A program made the translations under genes and the position numbers. A stretch of 27,194 nucleotides of DNA. Origin: DASVXQ01 sp046727955 (lineage in GTDB: Bacteria > Actinomycetota > CALGFH01). Shown here one piece after another: positions 6,796 to 15,334 of this stretch (position 1 is its first letter; each line of letters opens with the position of its first letter). Location: NCBI GenBank assembly GCA_046727955.1, contig JBKPDO010000206.1:1-27194 (forward strand), in the 5' to 3' direction. The notes below the pieces were generated by a model. It saw only the letters and a list, made by a program, of their open reading frames with translations, was not told where the DNA came from and did no database searches.

Positions 6796-8556
6796 TCAGG
6801 TGCTGGTCGGTGCCCGCCGGGCGGTACGGTACAGACCCACCGCCTCCGCGACGGTGGTGGCGTCCTCGGCGCCCTTGTCGTCGCGCCAGCGGCCGGTGAA
6901 GCGCGGGAACCGCAGCGCCAGGCCGGTGTCCTCCTTGAGGATGCCCCACCCGGCGGTGTGGTGAGGGGAGAGCGTCAGCTCGGCCGCCAGCACCTCCACC
7001 ACCAGGGTGGGCTCGAACCAGACGTCCGCGGCCCAGCGCGAATCCACCCGGGCGGGCCGCTCGGCCCGCGCCAGCGGCGCCAGCCGCGCGGGCAGCGCCG
7101 CCAGGTCGGCGTCAGAGAGACCGGTGCCGCACTTGCAGATCGTCTGGAACCGGTCGGCGCCCGGGTCGTAGACGGCCAGCAGCAGCGCCCCGTACATCCC
7201 GGCGCGGCGGCCTCGCCCGGCCAGCCCACCCACCACCACCAGGTCCAGGGTGTCGGTGAGCTCGGTGCGGTAGTCCCGCTTGAGCTTGATCCACTGCCAG
7301 CCCCGCGCCCCGGCCTGGTAATGGGCCGTCCCGGCCACCGACTTGCAGATCACCCCTTCGCAGCCCTCGGCCACGGCCTGCTCGAACACCGTCTCCAGCG
7401 CCGCTTCGTCGCTGACCTCCTCGGCGGTGGCCAGCTGCAGCCGCGCCGAGGGGGCGATGGCCTGGGCCAGCCGCGCCCGCCGCTCCAGGTACGGCAGGCG
7501 GGTGAGGTCCTCGCCGTCGGCGTACAGCAGCTCGAAGCAGAACATGCTCACGGGGTAGTCGCTCACCGCCTCGGTGATGCCGTACTTGCGCCGGCGGAAC
7601 ATCACGTCCTGGAACGGGCGCAGCTCGCCGGAGACCGGGTCGGCGGCCACCACCTCACCCTCCAGGATCACCTCGCGCGGCCCCAGGCTCTGATCGAGCA
7701 GCGTCACCAGCTCGGGGAACTGCGTCGAGACGCGGTCCAGCCGGCGCGTGAACAGCTCGAGCCTCCCGTCGGCGGTGCGGTGGGCCTGCACCCGGATACC
7801 GTCGTACTTGTACTCGGCCGCGCAGGCTCCGCCCAGCTTGGCCAGGATCTCGTCGGTGCTGGACAGCCGCTGGGCCAGCATGGGCCGCACCGGGTTACCC
7901 GCCCGGACGTGGATCCGCTCGACCTCCGCCAGCCCGCCCCCGGCCAGCGTGGAGGCGACCAGGCCCAGGTCGGAGCAGATGTTGTAGGCCCGCTCCAGCA
8001 CCGGCCGGGCACGGCGGCCGCCGGCGTGGACCTCGGCGAGCGCGTCCAGGATGGTGGCCGTGCCGATCCCCAGGCGCAGCGTGCCGGTGCACGTGCGCAG
8101 GAGGTAGCGGGCCTCCAGCGGCGTCGCCTGCTCGAGCAGGCCGGCCAGCCCGGCCAGCTTGCGACCCTGGGAGCCAGCTCCGGCCGCCGCGGCGATCTGG
8201 TGCAGGGTGTCGAACACGGCGCCGACCTCCAGGCTCGCTGGCCGCGATCCGGGCAGCTCGCCGAGGAGCCGCTCCGCGGTCAGGCCCAGATCGCCGACCT
8301 CCCGCGCGCCGGCGAGCACCTGCTCGCCGGGCACCCCGGCGGCCTGAGCCACCGCGCGGGCGGCCAGCCGCTCGGCCAGGCCGATCTCTACCCCGGCGAA
8401 GTCGGGCGCGATCTGCCCTTGGCACAACAGCGCCACTGTGGGTAGCAGGGTGGGTGGCGTCTGCGCGAACAGCCCGGCGAGGCGGTCGATGAGCTCCAGA
8501 CGGGCGCTGGCGCGCTCCAGGTCCCTGTACGCCTCCGCGACGATCTCGTACCGCAC
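6796..8556 (-). CDS. lig: ATP-dependent DNA ligase (archaeal/LigB type)
   Basis: A 586-residue ligase that joins nicked duplex DNA through an enzyme-AMP intermediate. Order of domains: an alpha-helical DNA-binding domain (about 1-220), a nucleotidyltransferase domain, and an OB-fold domain. The adenylated lysine is Lys250 in EYKYDGIRVQ (motif I). Other ligase motifs visible are the FELLYADGEDLT segment, EGVICKS (motif IV) and WQWIKLKRDY (motif V). Length and N-terminal domain fit the Lig1/LigB class rather than the bacterial LigD or LigC enzymes; no primase or nuclease domains are fused. GTG at 8556 was chosen because GGAAGGAGC precedes it. Most bacteria rely on an NAD-dependent LigA for replication, so this is probably an auxiliary repair ligase. 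It is divergent from a Rad52-like gene, with 157 bases between. Confidence 0.92.
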   Translation of the reverse strand: MRYEIVAEAYRDLERASARLELIDRLAGLFAQTPPTLLPTVALLCQGQIAPDFAGVEIGLAERLAARAVAQAAGVPGEQVLAGAREVGDLGLTAERLLGELPGSRPASLEVGAVFDTLHQIAAAAGAGSQGRKLAGLAGLLEQATPLEARYLLRTCTGTLRLGIGTATILDALAEVHAGGRRARPVLERAYNICSDLGLVASTLAGGGLAEVERIHVRAGNPVRPMLAQRLSSTDEILAKLGGACAAEYKYDGIRVQAHRTADGRLELFTRRLDRVSTQFPELVTLLDQSLGPREVILEGEVVAADPVSGELRPFQDVMFRRRKYGITEAVSDYPVSMFCFELLYADGEDLTRLPYLERRARLAQAIAPSARLQLATAEEVSDEAALETVFEQAVAEGCEGVICKSVAGTAHYQAGARGWQWIKLKRDYRTELTDTLDLVVVGGLAGRGRRAGMYGALLLAVYDPGADRFQTICKCGTGLSDADLAALPARLAPLARAERPARVDSRWAADVWFEPTLVVEVLAAELTLSPHHTAGWGILKEDTGLALRFPRFTGRWRDDKGAEDATTVAEAVGLYRTARRAPTST

Positions 8557-8713
8557 CCGCGCTCCTTCCACCCGGCAGATCAGCCATTCTGCCTGGTTGT
8601 CACAGGTGCGGGATACGCTTTTCCTGCGTAGAGAAGCACCTACCCGGGCCAACGGCGCAACCGACCGGGGCACGGTTTGGCGCTCTGGTCCCAACTTCCG
8701 AGGAGCAAGTCTC

Positions 8714-9526
8714 GTGACCACCACCAACGATATCCGCCAGGTACCGGACGGACCTATGCACGACCTCACCGAGTTGGCCCGCCGCTTTCCCGAGGGCTTC
8801 ATCGAGCGCAAAGACGGCATCGACTACGTCGCCCATCACGTCGTCACCCAGCGGCTGCTGAGCATCGTCGGTCCATTCGACTTCGAGCTGGTAGAGATCA
8901 TCCGGGGCGACGTGGCCGCGGTCGCGCCAGCTCCGGACGGCAAGAGCCGCCGGGCCAGGGCCGGCACGCCGCCGCTCCACAACGTCGTAGTCGGTGGCGT
9001 GTGGCGGCTGACCTGCCAGATCGACGGCCGCCGGGTCCGGATAGAGGAGACCGGCGACGTCGGCGACGTGCATAACTGGCCGCACGACGGCGCTCGGCTC
9101 AAGGACGCCGCCTCTGACGCGCTCAAGCGCTGTGCCATGCGTCTGGGTCTCGGGCTGCACCTGTGGGCGCAGGAGCACTATTTCCTCGACCGCCAGCTCC
9201 GGGCGATCCTGGAGCAGCCGGGCGGCGCGGCCGAGGCCGAGGAGGCGATGACCCGACAGCCGCTACCGGCGGGCAAAGGACCAGACGACCCCCAGCCGCC
9301 CGCCGCCGGGCGGGACGGGGGAGAGGGCGCCGAGATCGCCGCTGCCGCACCGGATGCTGCCGCGCCGGCCGAGCGGGACGAGGCTGACCCCACCGGCGGC
9401 CAGCCGGACCTGGCGGACCAGCCCGCCGCCAGCCCCGGCCGGCAGCGGCGTGGTCGGGCCACGGGCGAAGGCACTCCGGCACGGCCCGGGCCGCGGTCAG
9501 CCGCGCCCCGGCCCAACCGGCGATAG
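8714..9526 (+). CDS. Rad52/Rad22-like single-strand annealing protein
   Basis: A 270-residue protein. Residues about 1-165 resemble the Rad52/Rad22 annealing fold: LARRFPEGFIERKDGIDYVAHH, a strand VGGVWRLTCQIDGRRVRIEETGDVGD, and the family hallmark KDAASDALKRCAMRLGLGLHLW, matching the 'KGAxTDALKRAxRxFG' helix of Rad52. The last hundred or so residues are a Pro/Ala/Gly- and acid-rich disordered tail ending in basic residues, reminiscent of SSB-type or partner-binding tails. GTG at 8714 follows AGGAG at the right distance. Such proteins anneal complementary single strands in recombinational repair; many bacterial copies come from phages. Pairing with an ATP ligase suggests a small repair module. 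Family assignment rests on motif reading, not on a search. Confidence 0.72.
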   Translation: MTTTNDIRQVPDGPMHDLTELARRFPEGFIERKDGIDYVAHHVVTQRLLSIVGPFDFELVEIIRGDVAAVAPAPDGKSRRARAGTPPLHNVVVGGVWRLTCQIDGRRVRIEETGDVGDVHNWPHDGARLKDAASDALKRCAMRLGLGLHLWAQEHYFLDRQLRAILEQPGGAAEAEEAMTRQPLPAGKGPDDPQPPAAGRDGGEGAEIAAAAPDAAAPAERDEADPTGGQPDLADQPAASPGRQRRGRATGEGTPARPGPRSAAPRPNRR

Positions 9527-9630
9527 CGCGGTTGAGCGCCCGCCTGCTCAAGCTCTCACCCGCGCCCGAGCCGGCACCCCTCCCAGTTCGTGACCGTGTT
9601 GGCATGATATCCCTGGCCTGTTGTGGGCGG

Positions 9631-10311
9631 TCAGTCGGTGCCGGGGTGGACGATGCCGGCCTCGTAGGCGAAGACCACGATCTGGACGCGGTCGCGCAGA
9701 CCGAGCTTGGTGAGCAGGCGCCCGACGTGGGTCTTCACGGTGGCTTCCGAGACGGTCAGACGCTGCGCGATCTCGTGGTTGGAGTGGCCACGCGCCACCT
9801 CGACCAGCACCTGCCGCTCCCGCTCGGTGAGCTGCTGCAGCCGCTCGTCGGTGGGCGATCGGCGGGTCGACGGGTCGGGTAGGTGGCCGGCGAAGGCGTC
9901 CAGCAGGCGGCGGGTGACGCTGGGCGCGACGACGGCATCGCCGGCGGCGACCGCGCGGATGCCGGTCAGCAAGTCGGCCGGGGGGACGTCCTTGAGCAGG
10001 AAGCCGCTGGCCCCGGCGCGCAGGGCGGCATAGACGTACTCGTCGAGGTTGAACGTGGTCAGCACCAGGATCCGCGCCGCCGATCCCGACGCGACGATCT
10101 GGCGGGTCGCCTGGATGCCGTCCAGCACAGGCATCCGAACGTCCATTAGGACCACGTCGGGCTGCAGCCGCCGGGTCATCGACACGGCCTGGGCACCGTC
10201 GCCGGCCTCGCCGACCACCTCGATGTCGGGTTGAGTCTCAAGCACCATCCTGAACCCCAGCCGCAGCAGCGACTGGTCGTCCACCAGTAGTACCCGGATG
10301 TTCATGCTCAC
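9631..10311 (-). CDS. NarL/FixJ-type response regulator
   Basis: A 226-residue regulator. Receiver domain: RVLLVDDQSLLRLGF, phospho-acceptor Asp57 in VVLMDVRMP, conserved Thr and Lys in LVLTTF and FLLKD. The C-terminal LuxR-type helix-turn-helix is LTERERQVLVEVARGHSNHEIAQRL followed by VSEATVKTHVGRLLTKLGLRDR. GTG at 10311 is favoured because AGGAG lies six bases upstream; an ATG two codons later is possible. It follows the histidine kinase gene by 9 bases and is the last gene of a minus-strand operon with an ABC exporter, whose expression it most likely controls. Confidence 0.93.
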   Translation of the reverse strand: MSMNIRVLLVDDQSLLRLGFRMVLETQPDIEVVGEAGDGAQAVSMTRRLQPDVVLMDVRMPVLDGIQATRQIVASGSAARILVLTTFNLDEYVYAALRAGASGFLLKDVPPADLLTGIRAVAAGDAVVAPSVTRRLLDAFAGHLPDPSTRRSPTDERLQQLTERERQVLVEVARGHSNHEIAQRLTVSEATVKTHVGRLLTKLGLRDRVQIVVFAYEAGIVHPGTD

Positions 10312-10320
10312 CGGCGACTC

Positions 10321-11547
10321 CTACCGGTCGTCGAAGTGCAGACGCACTCGGACCCGCCAGCCCCTGCCGGGGCCCGGCCCGGCCTCGAGGTGGCCGCCGT
10401 AGGACGCGGCCCGCTCGATCATCCCGGCCAGCCCGTGCCCGCCGGCCGCTGCGCCTACCACTGCGCGGACAGGCCGCCCGGCACCGTCGTCGGCGACCTC
10501 CAACTCCACCCCGGTCGGCGTATAGCCAAGCCGCACGTGCGCGCTGGCCTGTGGGCCGGCGTGCTTGAGCGTGTTGGTCAGCGCCTCCTGCACGATCCGG
10601 TAAATGGCAAGCCCAGGTCCGGGCCCCCACCTGCCCGGGACACCCTCGCAAGTCAGCGTGACCCGGACGCCCGCGGCGCGGACCTGGTCGATCAGCCGGT
10701 CGAGGTCGTCCAGGCCCGGCTGCGGGCTCAGCTCGTCGACGTCGGGCCGCTGGGACTCGCCAGGACTGGGGGCCGGGGAGGTCGCGGGCGAAGCTCGATC
10801 CTCGCGGAGCAGGCCGAGCAGGCGCCGCATCTCCGCCAGTGCCTGCCGCCCAGTCGCCGAGACCTGCTGCATCGTGTCCGCGGCACGCTCAGGCGCCGAA
10901 GGTGCGGTGAAGGCCGCGCCGTCGGCGAGGGCGACCATGACGGCCAGGTTATGGGCGACGATGTCGTGCATCTCTCGGGCGATGCGGGCGCGCTCGCTGG
11001 CGGCCGCGAGCTGGGCCTGCTGGTCACGCTCGCGTTCGGCCCGCCGGGCCCGCTCCTCAAGCGCTGCCAGGTAGGCCCGCCGCGTGTTGATGGTCACCCC
11101 CAGCAGCACGGTTGCGGCCAGCCCGCTGGTGCCCAGCGCCAGGGCGTTCCACGGGCCCCCGCGCGGGTCGCCCAGCAGCACGGCCGCGAGCAGGGTGCCC
11201 TCGAGCACCACCAGCGCCGGCCACAGCCACCGCCGCGGGCCGTACACGGCGAGCGTGTAGACCGCGACCAGCACCAGGGTCTCCGGGTACGCCCCCTGGG
11301 CGATGGCCGGGGACGGGGTCAGCGACAGTCCCGCCAGACCGTAGATCGTCCAGAAGACCACCACCGGCGCGCGTCGCCGCCACACCAGCGGAAGGTGGGC
11401 GGCGCCGAACCCCAGCCAGCCAGCCCCGCCAACGCCGGCGCCGGCCACCGACGGCACGTTCAGCATGGCGAGCAGGACGGCCAGGCCGCCGTCGGCCCAC
11501 CGTGGGTGGCGCCTGACGGCGGCCTGGATCCGCTCGATCCTGTGCAT
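10321..11547 (-). CDS. Membrane sensor histidine kinase (HisKA_3 type)
   Basis: A 408-residue kinase of the NarX/DesK class. The N-terminal part (about 20-155) has four to five hydrophobic segments with short loops, so the stimulus is probably sensed in the membrane. A coiled stretch RAYLAALEERARRAERERDQ leads into the dimerisation helix with phospho-acceptor His194 in RIAREMHDIVAHNL. The ATPase domain shows the N-box IVQEALTNTLKHAG, DDGAGRP and GHGLAGMIERA. ATG at 11547 starts the family-like sequence, preceded by only a weak ribosome binding site, 25 bases after the permease stop. Order exporter-permease-kinase-regulator resembles self-regulated drug or peptide exporters; the ligand is unknown. 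Confidence 0.93.
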   Translation of the reverse strand: MHRIERIQAAVRRHPRWADGGLAVLLAMLNVPSVAGAGVGGAGWLGFGAAHLPLVWRRRAPVVVFWTIYGLAGLSLTPSPAIAQGAYPETLVLVAVYTLAVYGPRRWLWPALVVLEGTLLAAVLLGDPRGGPWNALALGTSGLAATVLLGVTINTRRAYLAALEERARRAERERDQQAQLAAASERARIAREMHDIVAHNLAVMVALADGAAFTAPSAPERAADTMQQVSATGRQALAEMRRLLGLLREDRASPATSPAPSPGESQRPDVDELSPQPGLDDLDRLIDQVRAAGVRVTLTCEGVPGRWGPGPGLAIYRIVQEALTNTLKHAGPQASAHVRLGYTPTGVELEVADDGAGRPVRAVVGAAAGGHGLAGMIERAASYGGHLEAGPGPGRGWRVRVRLHFDDR

Positions 11548-11572
11548 GGTCACCAGCGTACGGGTGTGGCGT

Positions 11573-12340
11573 TCAGGCGTCCCGGCGCCGCAGCAGGGCC
11601 GCCCCGCCGGCAAGCAGTACGATGACGTAACCGGCCATCACGATGGCGCCGGTGCCGGGAGCCAGCATCTTAGTCGGGCCGGCATCGCCCAAGTTGTACA
11701 TCGCCTGGGCGGCAACCACCGGCAGGTACGGCACTACGGCGTCCTGCATGCGCTCGGACAGCGCCGCCGGCAGCAGCGCGGGGATGACCAGCAGCGCCGC
11801 TACGAACACCGTGATCGCTGCGGCGGTGTGCCGTAGGATGGCGCCGATCCCCAGGCCCAGCAGTCCGATCGCGACCGGGTAGGCGGCGGCGCCGAGGATC
11901 GCGCGTGGCACGCCCGGGTCGCCTAGCCCTGCCCCGTAGTTGCCGGCGAACGCCTGGCTGACCAGGAACGAGGCTAGGCATACCACCATCGCCACCGGAG
12001 CGGTGACCGCGACCAGGACCAGCGTCTTGGCCCACAGCAGCGGCAGGCGGCGGGGGACAGCCATCAGGCTGGCCCGGATCAGACCGGAACCGTACTCGCT
12101 TGACATCCGGACGACTCCGAACACGCCGACCAGCAGCGCGAACAGGTCGACCCCGAGGAACGCCGCTGAGGCCGCCTCGGCCGTGCTGGGTTGCACCTCG
12201 CCGCTGTGGATCTGCTGGCCGTAGCCGTAGCCGAACGCGGCGGCGAGGCCGACCGTGAGCAGCGCCGCGGCGGCCAGGATGATCCAGGTGGAACGTAGGG
12301 AGCGCAGCTTGGTCCATTCCGAGCGAACAACCCGCCCCAT
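11573..12340 (-). CDS. ABC-2-type transporter permease
   Basis: A 255-residue permease with about six membrane helices. The opening RVVRSEWTKLRSLRSTWIIL is typical of ABC-2 permeases that pair with a separate ATPase. RMSSEYGSGLIRASLMAVPRR is the conserved loop after the second helix. The last helix ends in LLRRRDA. ATG at 12340 lies 42 bases after the ATPase stop. It should form an exporter with the preceding ATPase, but that gene is frameshifted here, so the permease may lack its motor. The substrate is not predictable from sequence. Confidence 0.9.
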   Translation of the reverse strand: MGRVVRSEWTKLRSLRSTWIILAAAALLTVGLAAAFGYGYGQQIHSGEVQPSTAEAASAAFLGVDLFALLVGVFGVVRMSSEYGSGLIRASLMAVPRRLPLLWAKTLVLVAVTAPVAMVVCLASFLVSQAFAGNYGAGLGDPGVPRAILGAAAYPVAIGLLGLGIGAILRHTAAAITVFVAALLVIPALLPAALSERMQDAVVPYLPVVAAQAMYNLGDAGPTKMLAPGTGAIVMAGYVIVLLAGGAALLRRRDA

Positions 12341-12382
12341 CGTGACCCGGTAATCTTCGGGATTGTGGGCGGCAAAATACGG

Positions 12383-13305
12383 TCATGGCGACATCACCCT
12401 TTCCTCGTCTCGGTACTGCACGGCATCGCGAGTGAGGTCCATGTAGGCCTGCTCCAGCGAAGCGCGCTGCGGGGTCAGCTCGTGCACCGCCAGGCCGCGG
12501 TCGACGGCCAGGTCGGCGATGGTCCGGGCAGTCAGGCCGTCCACCTGCAGTACCCCGGGCTCGGCACTGGTCACCGTCGCGCCCTGGCCGACGAGCAGGT
12601 CACGCAGGTCGGTGGCGTGCGGGGAGCGCACCAGAACCCGTCCCACGCCGACCCGCGCGATCAGCTCGCCGACGCTGGCGTCGGCAAGCAGCCGGCCCCG
12701 GCCGATGATCACCAGGCGGTCGGCGGTCAGCGCCATCTCGCTCATCAGGTGGCTGGACACCGGACGGTTCGCCCCGCCGCTGCCAGGGCCTTGAGAAGGG
12801 TGCGGACCCACAGCACGCCATCAGGGTCGAGCCCGTTGACCGGCTCGTCGAGGACCACTGTTGCGGGGTCGCCGAGCAGCGCAGCTGCGATCCCCAGCCG
12901 CTGGGCCATGCCAAGCGAGAACCCCCCGGCGCGGCGGCGGCCAACCGCCTCCAGGCCCACCATCGCCAGCACCTCGTCCACCCGCGCCGCGGGAATCCCG
13001 TGGGTCTGCGCCAGCGCCAGCAGATGGTTGCGGGCGCTGTGTGCCTTGTGGAAGGCCTTCGCCTCCAGGAGCGCGCCGACTTCCCGCAGCGGCGCGGCAT
13101 GGTCCCGGTACGGGCGGCCGCTCACGGTCACCGTCCCGGCGGTCGGGTAATCCAGCCCCACGATCATGCGCATGGTGGTGGACTTGCCGGCGCCATTGGG
13201 TCCCAGAAAGCCGGTGACGTGGCCAGGCCGGACCGTGAAGGACAGCCCATCCACGGCGACCGTCCTGCCGTAGCGCTTGGTCAGCGCCTCCACCTCGATC
13301 ATCAT
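12383..13305 (-). pseudogene. ABC transporter ATP-binding protein, frameshifted
   Basis: The first frame (13305 to about 12763) encodes a normal ABC ATPase: Walker A GPNGAGKS (residues 35-42), signature FSLGMAQR (about 129-136), Walker B VVLDEPVNGLDPDG. After GRTV at residue 181 that frame runs into CPAT and a stop. A second frame continues exactly where expected, with the H-loop VSSHLMSEM and a complete C-terminal domain ending RVMSP at 12383. The break is at 12761-12762, where two bases stand in place of a codon, i.e. one base is missing. The gene may be truly broken, may contain a sequencing or assembly error, or, less likely, be decoded by frameshifting. ATG at 13305 (or 13302) follows CGAGGGGAC. 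It heads the exporter/two-component operon. Confidence 0.85.
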
Positions 13306-13546
13306 GTCCCCTCGGTCGTCGTCGTTGCTGACGTGCTTGACTGTAGGGACCGGCCCGTGCCGGGACGACCACCCGCAGGCTGGTCTTGGCCCGCGCCCGC
13401 ATAGCTCGCAGGTCGCACACAATCCGCCCTGCGGATGAGGGAGCCGCTGTGGCATCAGCGGTCGCCGGCCGGGGCAGCAGCAATCACCGCGGCGGGGAAT
13501 CACACCTGACCGTGGCCCCACCTCCGGCCTGCTCTGCCACTTCGGA

Positions 13547-13747
13547 TCAGGTGCGCAGCGTCGCGAGGTCGTGGTCCGGAGCGGCGGGCCGCTCCCGCTC
13601 GACCTGCTCGGCCAGCAAGGTGAACCAGTGCTTGTTGACGCAGTGGGTCTTCAGGTGCTCGACCGGGCCGTCGGTGGAGTCGAGCCAGAACCGCTCGGTG
13701 ATCGTGGCCTGTGCGCCACAGTCTGGGCAAGGGATCGTGTCGGGCAT
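13547..13747 (-). CDS. Small zinc-ribbon protein
   Basis: A 66-residue protein. CPDC (Cys7, Cys10) near the start and THCVNKHWF (Cys36, His40) later form a likely four-ligand zinc site. The STDGPVEHLKTHC segment is recognisable from short conserved actinobacterial hypothetical proteins, from memory. ATG at 13747 follows GAAGGAGCAG. No catalytic motif is visible. Bases 13306-13546 upstream of the ABC operon contain no other gene. Confidence 0.75.
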   Translation of the reverse strand: MPDTIPCPDCGAQATITERFWLDSTDGPVEHLKTHCVNKHWFTLLAEQVERERPAAPDHDLATLRT

Positions 13748-13891
13748 GAACTGCTCCTTCCGTCGGCGCTTGTCGCCTCCGTGGAGTCAGAGCGCGCCGT
13801 GGCCCGCCTGATACGCGACAGCGACGGCGCGCCCCGGAAGGAGCGGCCTGGGGCCGGAGTGCCGAGCCGGCACTGAATGGCGCAGGTCGAC

Positions 13892-13907
13892 GGTCGCAAG
13901 AGCGACC
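13892..13907 (-). terminator. Hairpin downstream of the DUF1801 gene
   Basis: GGTCGC, loop AAGA, GCGACC: a perfect 6-bp stem with a four-base loop. A longer alternative stem (GCAGGTCG with CGACCTGC) uses the same region. It lies 12 bases past the stop of the minus-strand DUF1801 gene. No clear U-run follows, as is common in actinobacteria, so terminator function is inferred from position. Confidence 0.5.
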
Positions 13908-13919
13908 TGCGCGCCTACA

Positions 13920-14318
13920 TCACATGCCTTCGCGCTTCAGCTTGCGCCAGCCGCCGGCGCGGTTGTTGGCGATGATTTGCTTGAACATGGCGGTGAGGGC
14001 GGGCGCGTTGATGGGTTCGCCCTGGCGGACGGCCACGGTGCGGGCGGTCTTGTTGTCGTGGCCGGCGGTGATGATTCCCTCGGGGTCGGGGACGATGCCG
14101 CCGTCGTAGAGAAAGATGTTGACGTGGTCCTTCGCCGCCAGCAGGGCGCAGATATTGCCCTGTAGGACGAAGTAGGGACGGTTGGTGCGCTTGATGGTTT
14201 CGGTAACGTCCCGGTCGGCGGCGTGAACCAGCTCGCGGACCTCCCGGCAGATGGCCTGCTGCCACTCGGGCAGGGCACCGATATAGGCGTCAACGCGCGG
14301 GTCGGCGGTGTAGCTCAT
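13920..14318 (-). CDS. DUF1801 (YdhG-like) domain protein
   Basis: A 132-residue protein with the DUF1801 pattern: VDAYIGALPEWQQAICREVRELVHAA, then TETIKRTNRPYFVLQGNICAL and HVNIFLYDGGIVPDP. The fold is a small alpha/beta domain of unknown biochemical role, common in actinobacteria. ATG at 14318 follows GGTGGATCCACC, a self-complementary sequence that covers the ribosome-binding position and could modulate initiation. A hairpin follows its stop. Confidence 0.85.
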   Translation of the reverse strand: MSYTADPRVDAYIGALPEWQQAICREVRELVHAADRDVTETIKRTNRPYFVLQGNICALLAAKDHVNIFLYDGGIVPDPEGIITAGHDNKTARTVAVRQGEPINAPALTAMFKQIIANNRAGGWRKLKREGM

Positions 14319-14509
14319 GGTGGATCCACCATACCCTGTGGCCAGGCAGGCGTGGCTCAGCTACTACGCTCGCGCTGTCGCTTGTCTGGCTGGCGACCCC
14401 CGCCGGCAGGACCGCACTCCGGGCAGGCGTTCGCGACCGCAGCGGCTCAACTCACCAGGCCGATGCCGATCGGGATGACTGGATCGCCTAGGGGGCGCAA
14501 AATCGTCGC

Positions 14510-14920
14510 GTGCAGACCGCACTCCGCTTCCGCGCCGCCGCGCTCAGCGTGCTGCTGCTGGCATGGATGCTCGCCGGTTGCGGCGACCCACGCCCCGACA
14601 ACGCCGCCCTGGTCGCCGCGGCCGCGGCTGGCCGGTCCGCTGAGGTGACCGTCCAAGGCCGTGTCATCGAGGTGCTCCCCGACGCCGAGGGTCCCGAGGG
14701 CCGTCACGAACGCTTCCGCCTCCAGGTCGCCGGACAGGTCGTCGAGGTGGACCACAACCTCGGCTTGGCGCCGCGGGCGCCGGTCGTGGTCGGGACGACG
14801 GTGATCGTCCACGGCCAGTTCGAGCCCGACCCAGGCCACCCGGTAATCCACTACACCCATCACGCCACTGGCGCCCACGAAGGCGGCTGGATCAAGCTGG
14901 ACGGCCAGCGATACAGCTGA
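14510..14920 (+). CDS. DUF3465 family lipoprotein
   Basis: A 136-residue exported lipoprotein. The signal peptide has a hydrophobic core (AAALSVLLLAWM) and lipobox LAGC with lipidated Cys24. The mature part matches the DUF3465 pattern: a small OB-like beta domain with GRVIEVLPDAEGPEGRHERFRLQV, VVEVDHNLGLAPRAPVVVG and the characteristic VIHYTHHATGAHEGGWIKLDGQRY ending, whose His pair might bind metal. GTG at 14510 has a G-rich run (GGGGGC) about 13 bases upstream, a weak site. Function unknown. A 12-bp direct repeat, GACCGCACTCCG, occurs about 14409-14420 and again inside the start of the gene, suggesting a small local duplication. Confidence 0.82.
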   Translation: MQTALRFRAAALSVLLLAWMLAGCGDPRPDNAALVAAAAAGRSAEVTVQGRVIEVLPDAEGPEGRHERFRLQVAGQVVEVDHNLGLAPRAPVVVGTTVIVHGQFEPDPGHPVIHYTHHATGAHEGGWIKLDGQRYS

Positions 14921-14930
14921 CGACCGGGCA

Positions 14931-15054
14931 CTAGGAGCGCCAGCGCAGCCAGACCAGCGCGAGCAGGTAGGTGATCCCGGCGATGGCGCCCAGGAGGGCG
15001 AAGGGCTGGCCGCTTGCTGCTGCCGCCGCGCCCGGGGCGCTTGCGGTTGGTCAT
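14931..15054 (-). pseudogene. Possible frameshifted small single-span membrane protein
   Basis: The minus-strand frame ending at TAG 14931-14933 reads GQPFALLGAIAGITYLLALVW then LRWRS, a convincing membrane helix with a basic end, but has no start codon (a TGA precedes it). In another frame, an ATG at 15052-15054 opens MTNRKRPGRGGSSKR, a basic leader. Together they would make a roughly 41-residue basic-leader/one-helix protein, but the span is 124 bases, one more than a multiple of three. I read this as one small gene with a single-base frameshift in a GC-rich run, or an assembly error. Confidence 0.35.
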
Positions 15055-15334
15055 CTCACGGGGTTCCATCGGCGGTTCCGTCGGCATGGAACTGGGATGC
15101 CCCGGCGCACTGATCAGCCACCGGGGCAGTCCGGCCGGGCGGACAATGACGGTCTGACCCGGCCGGACCCCCATCGAAGCCGCCGCCGTGACCGACCTGG
15201 CCCCTGGGTCCCGCCGACCTGGACAATTGGCTGGTCAGCGAGAGCCACAGCCGCACGGAGTGGAATTGTCGGCGGTTGACGGGCGTGGTTGAGTAATGGC
15301 CAGACCCAAAGCACCTACCAAGGAGACCGCCGCC

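Noticed and set aside
6958..8445. 495-codon plus-strand open frame
   Set aside because: Exact antisense of the DNA ligase; low-complexity Gly/Gln/Arg translation.
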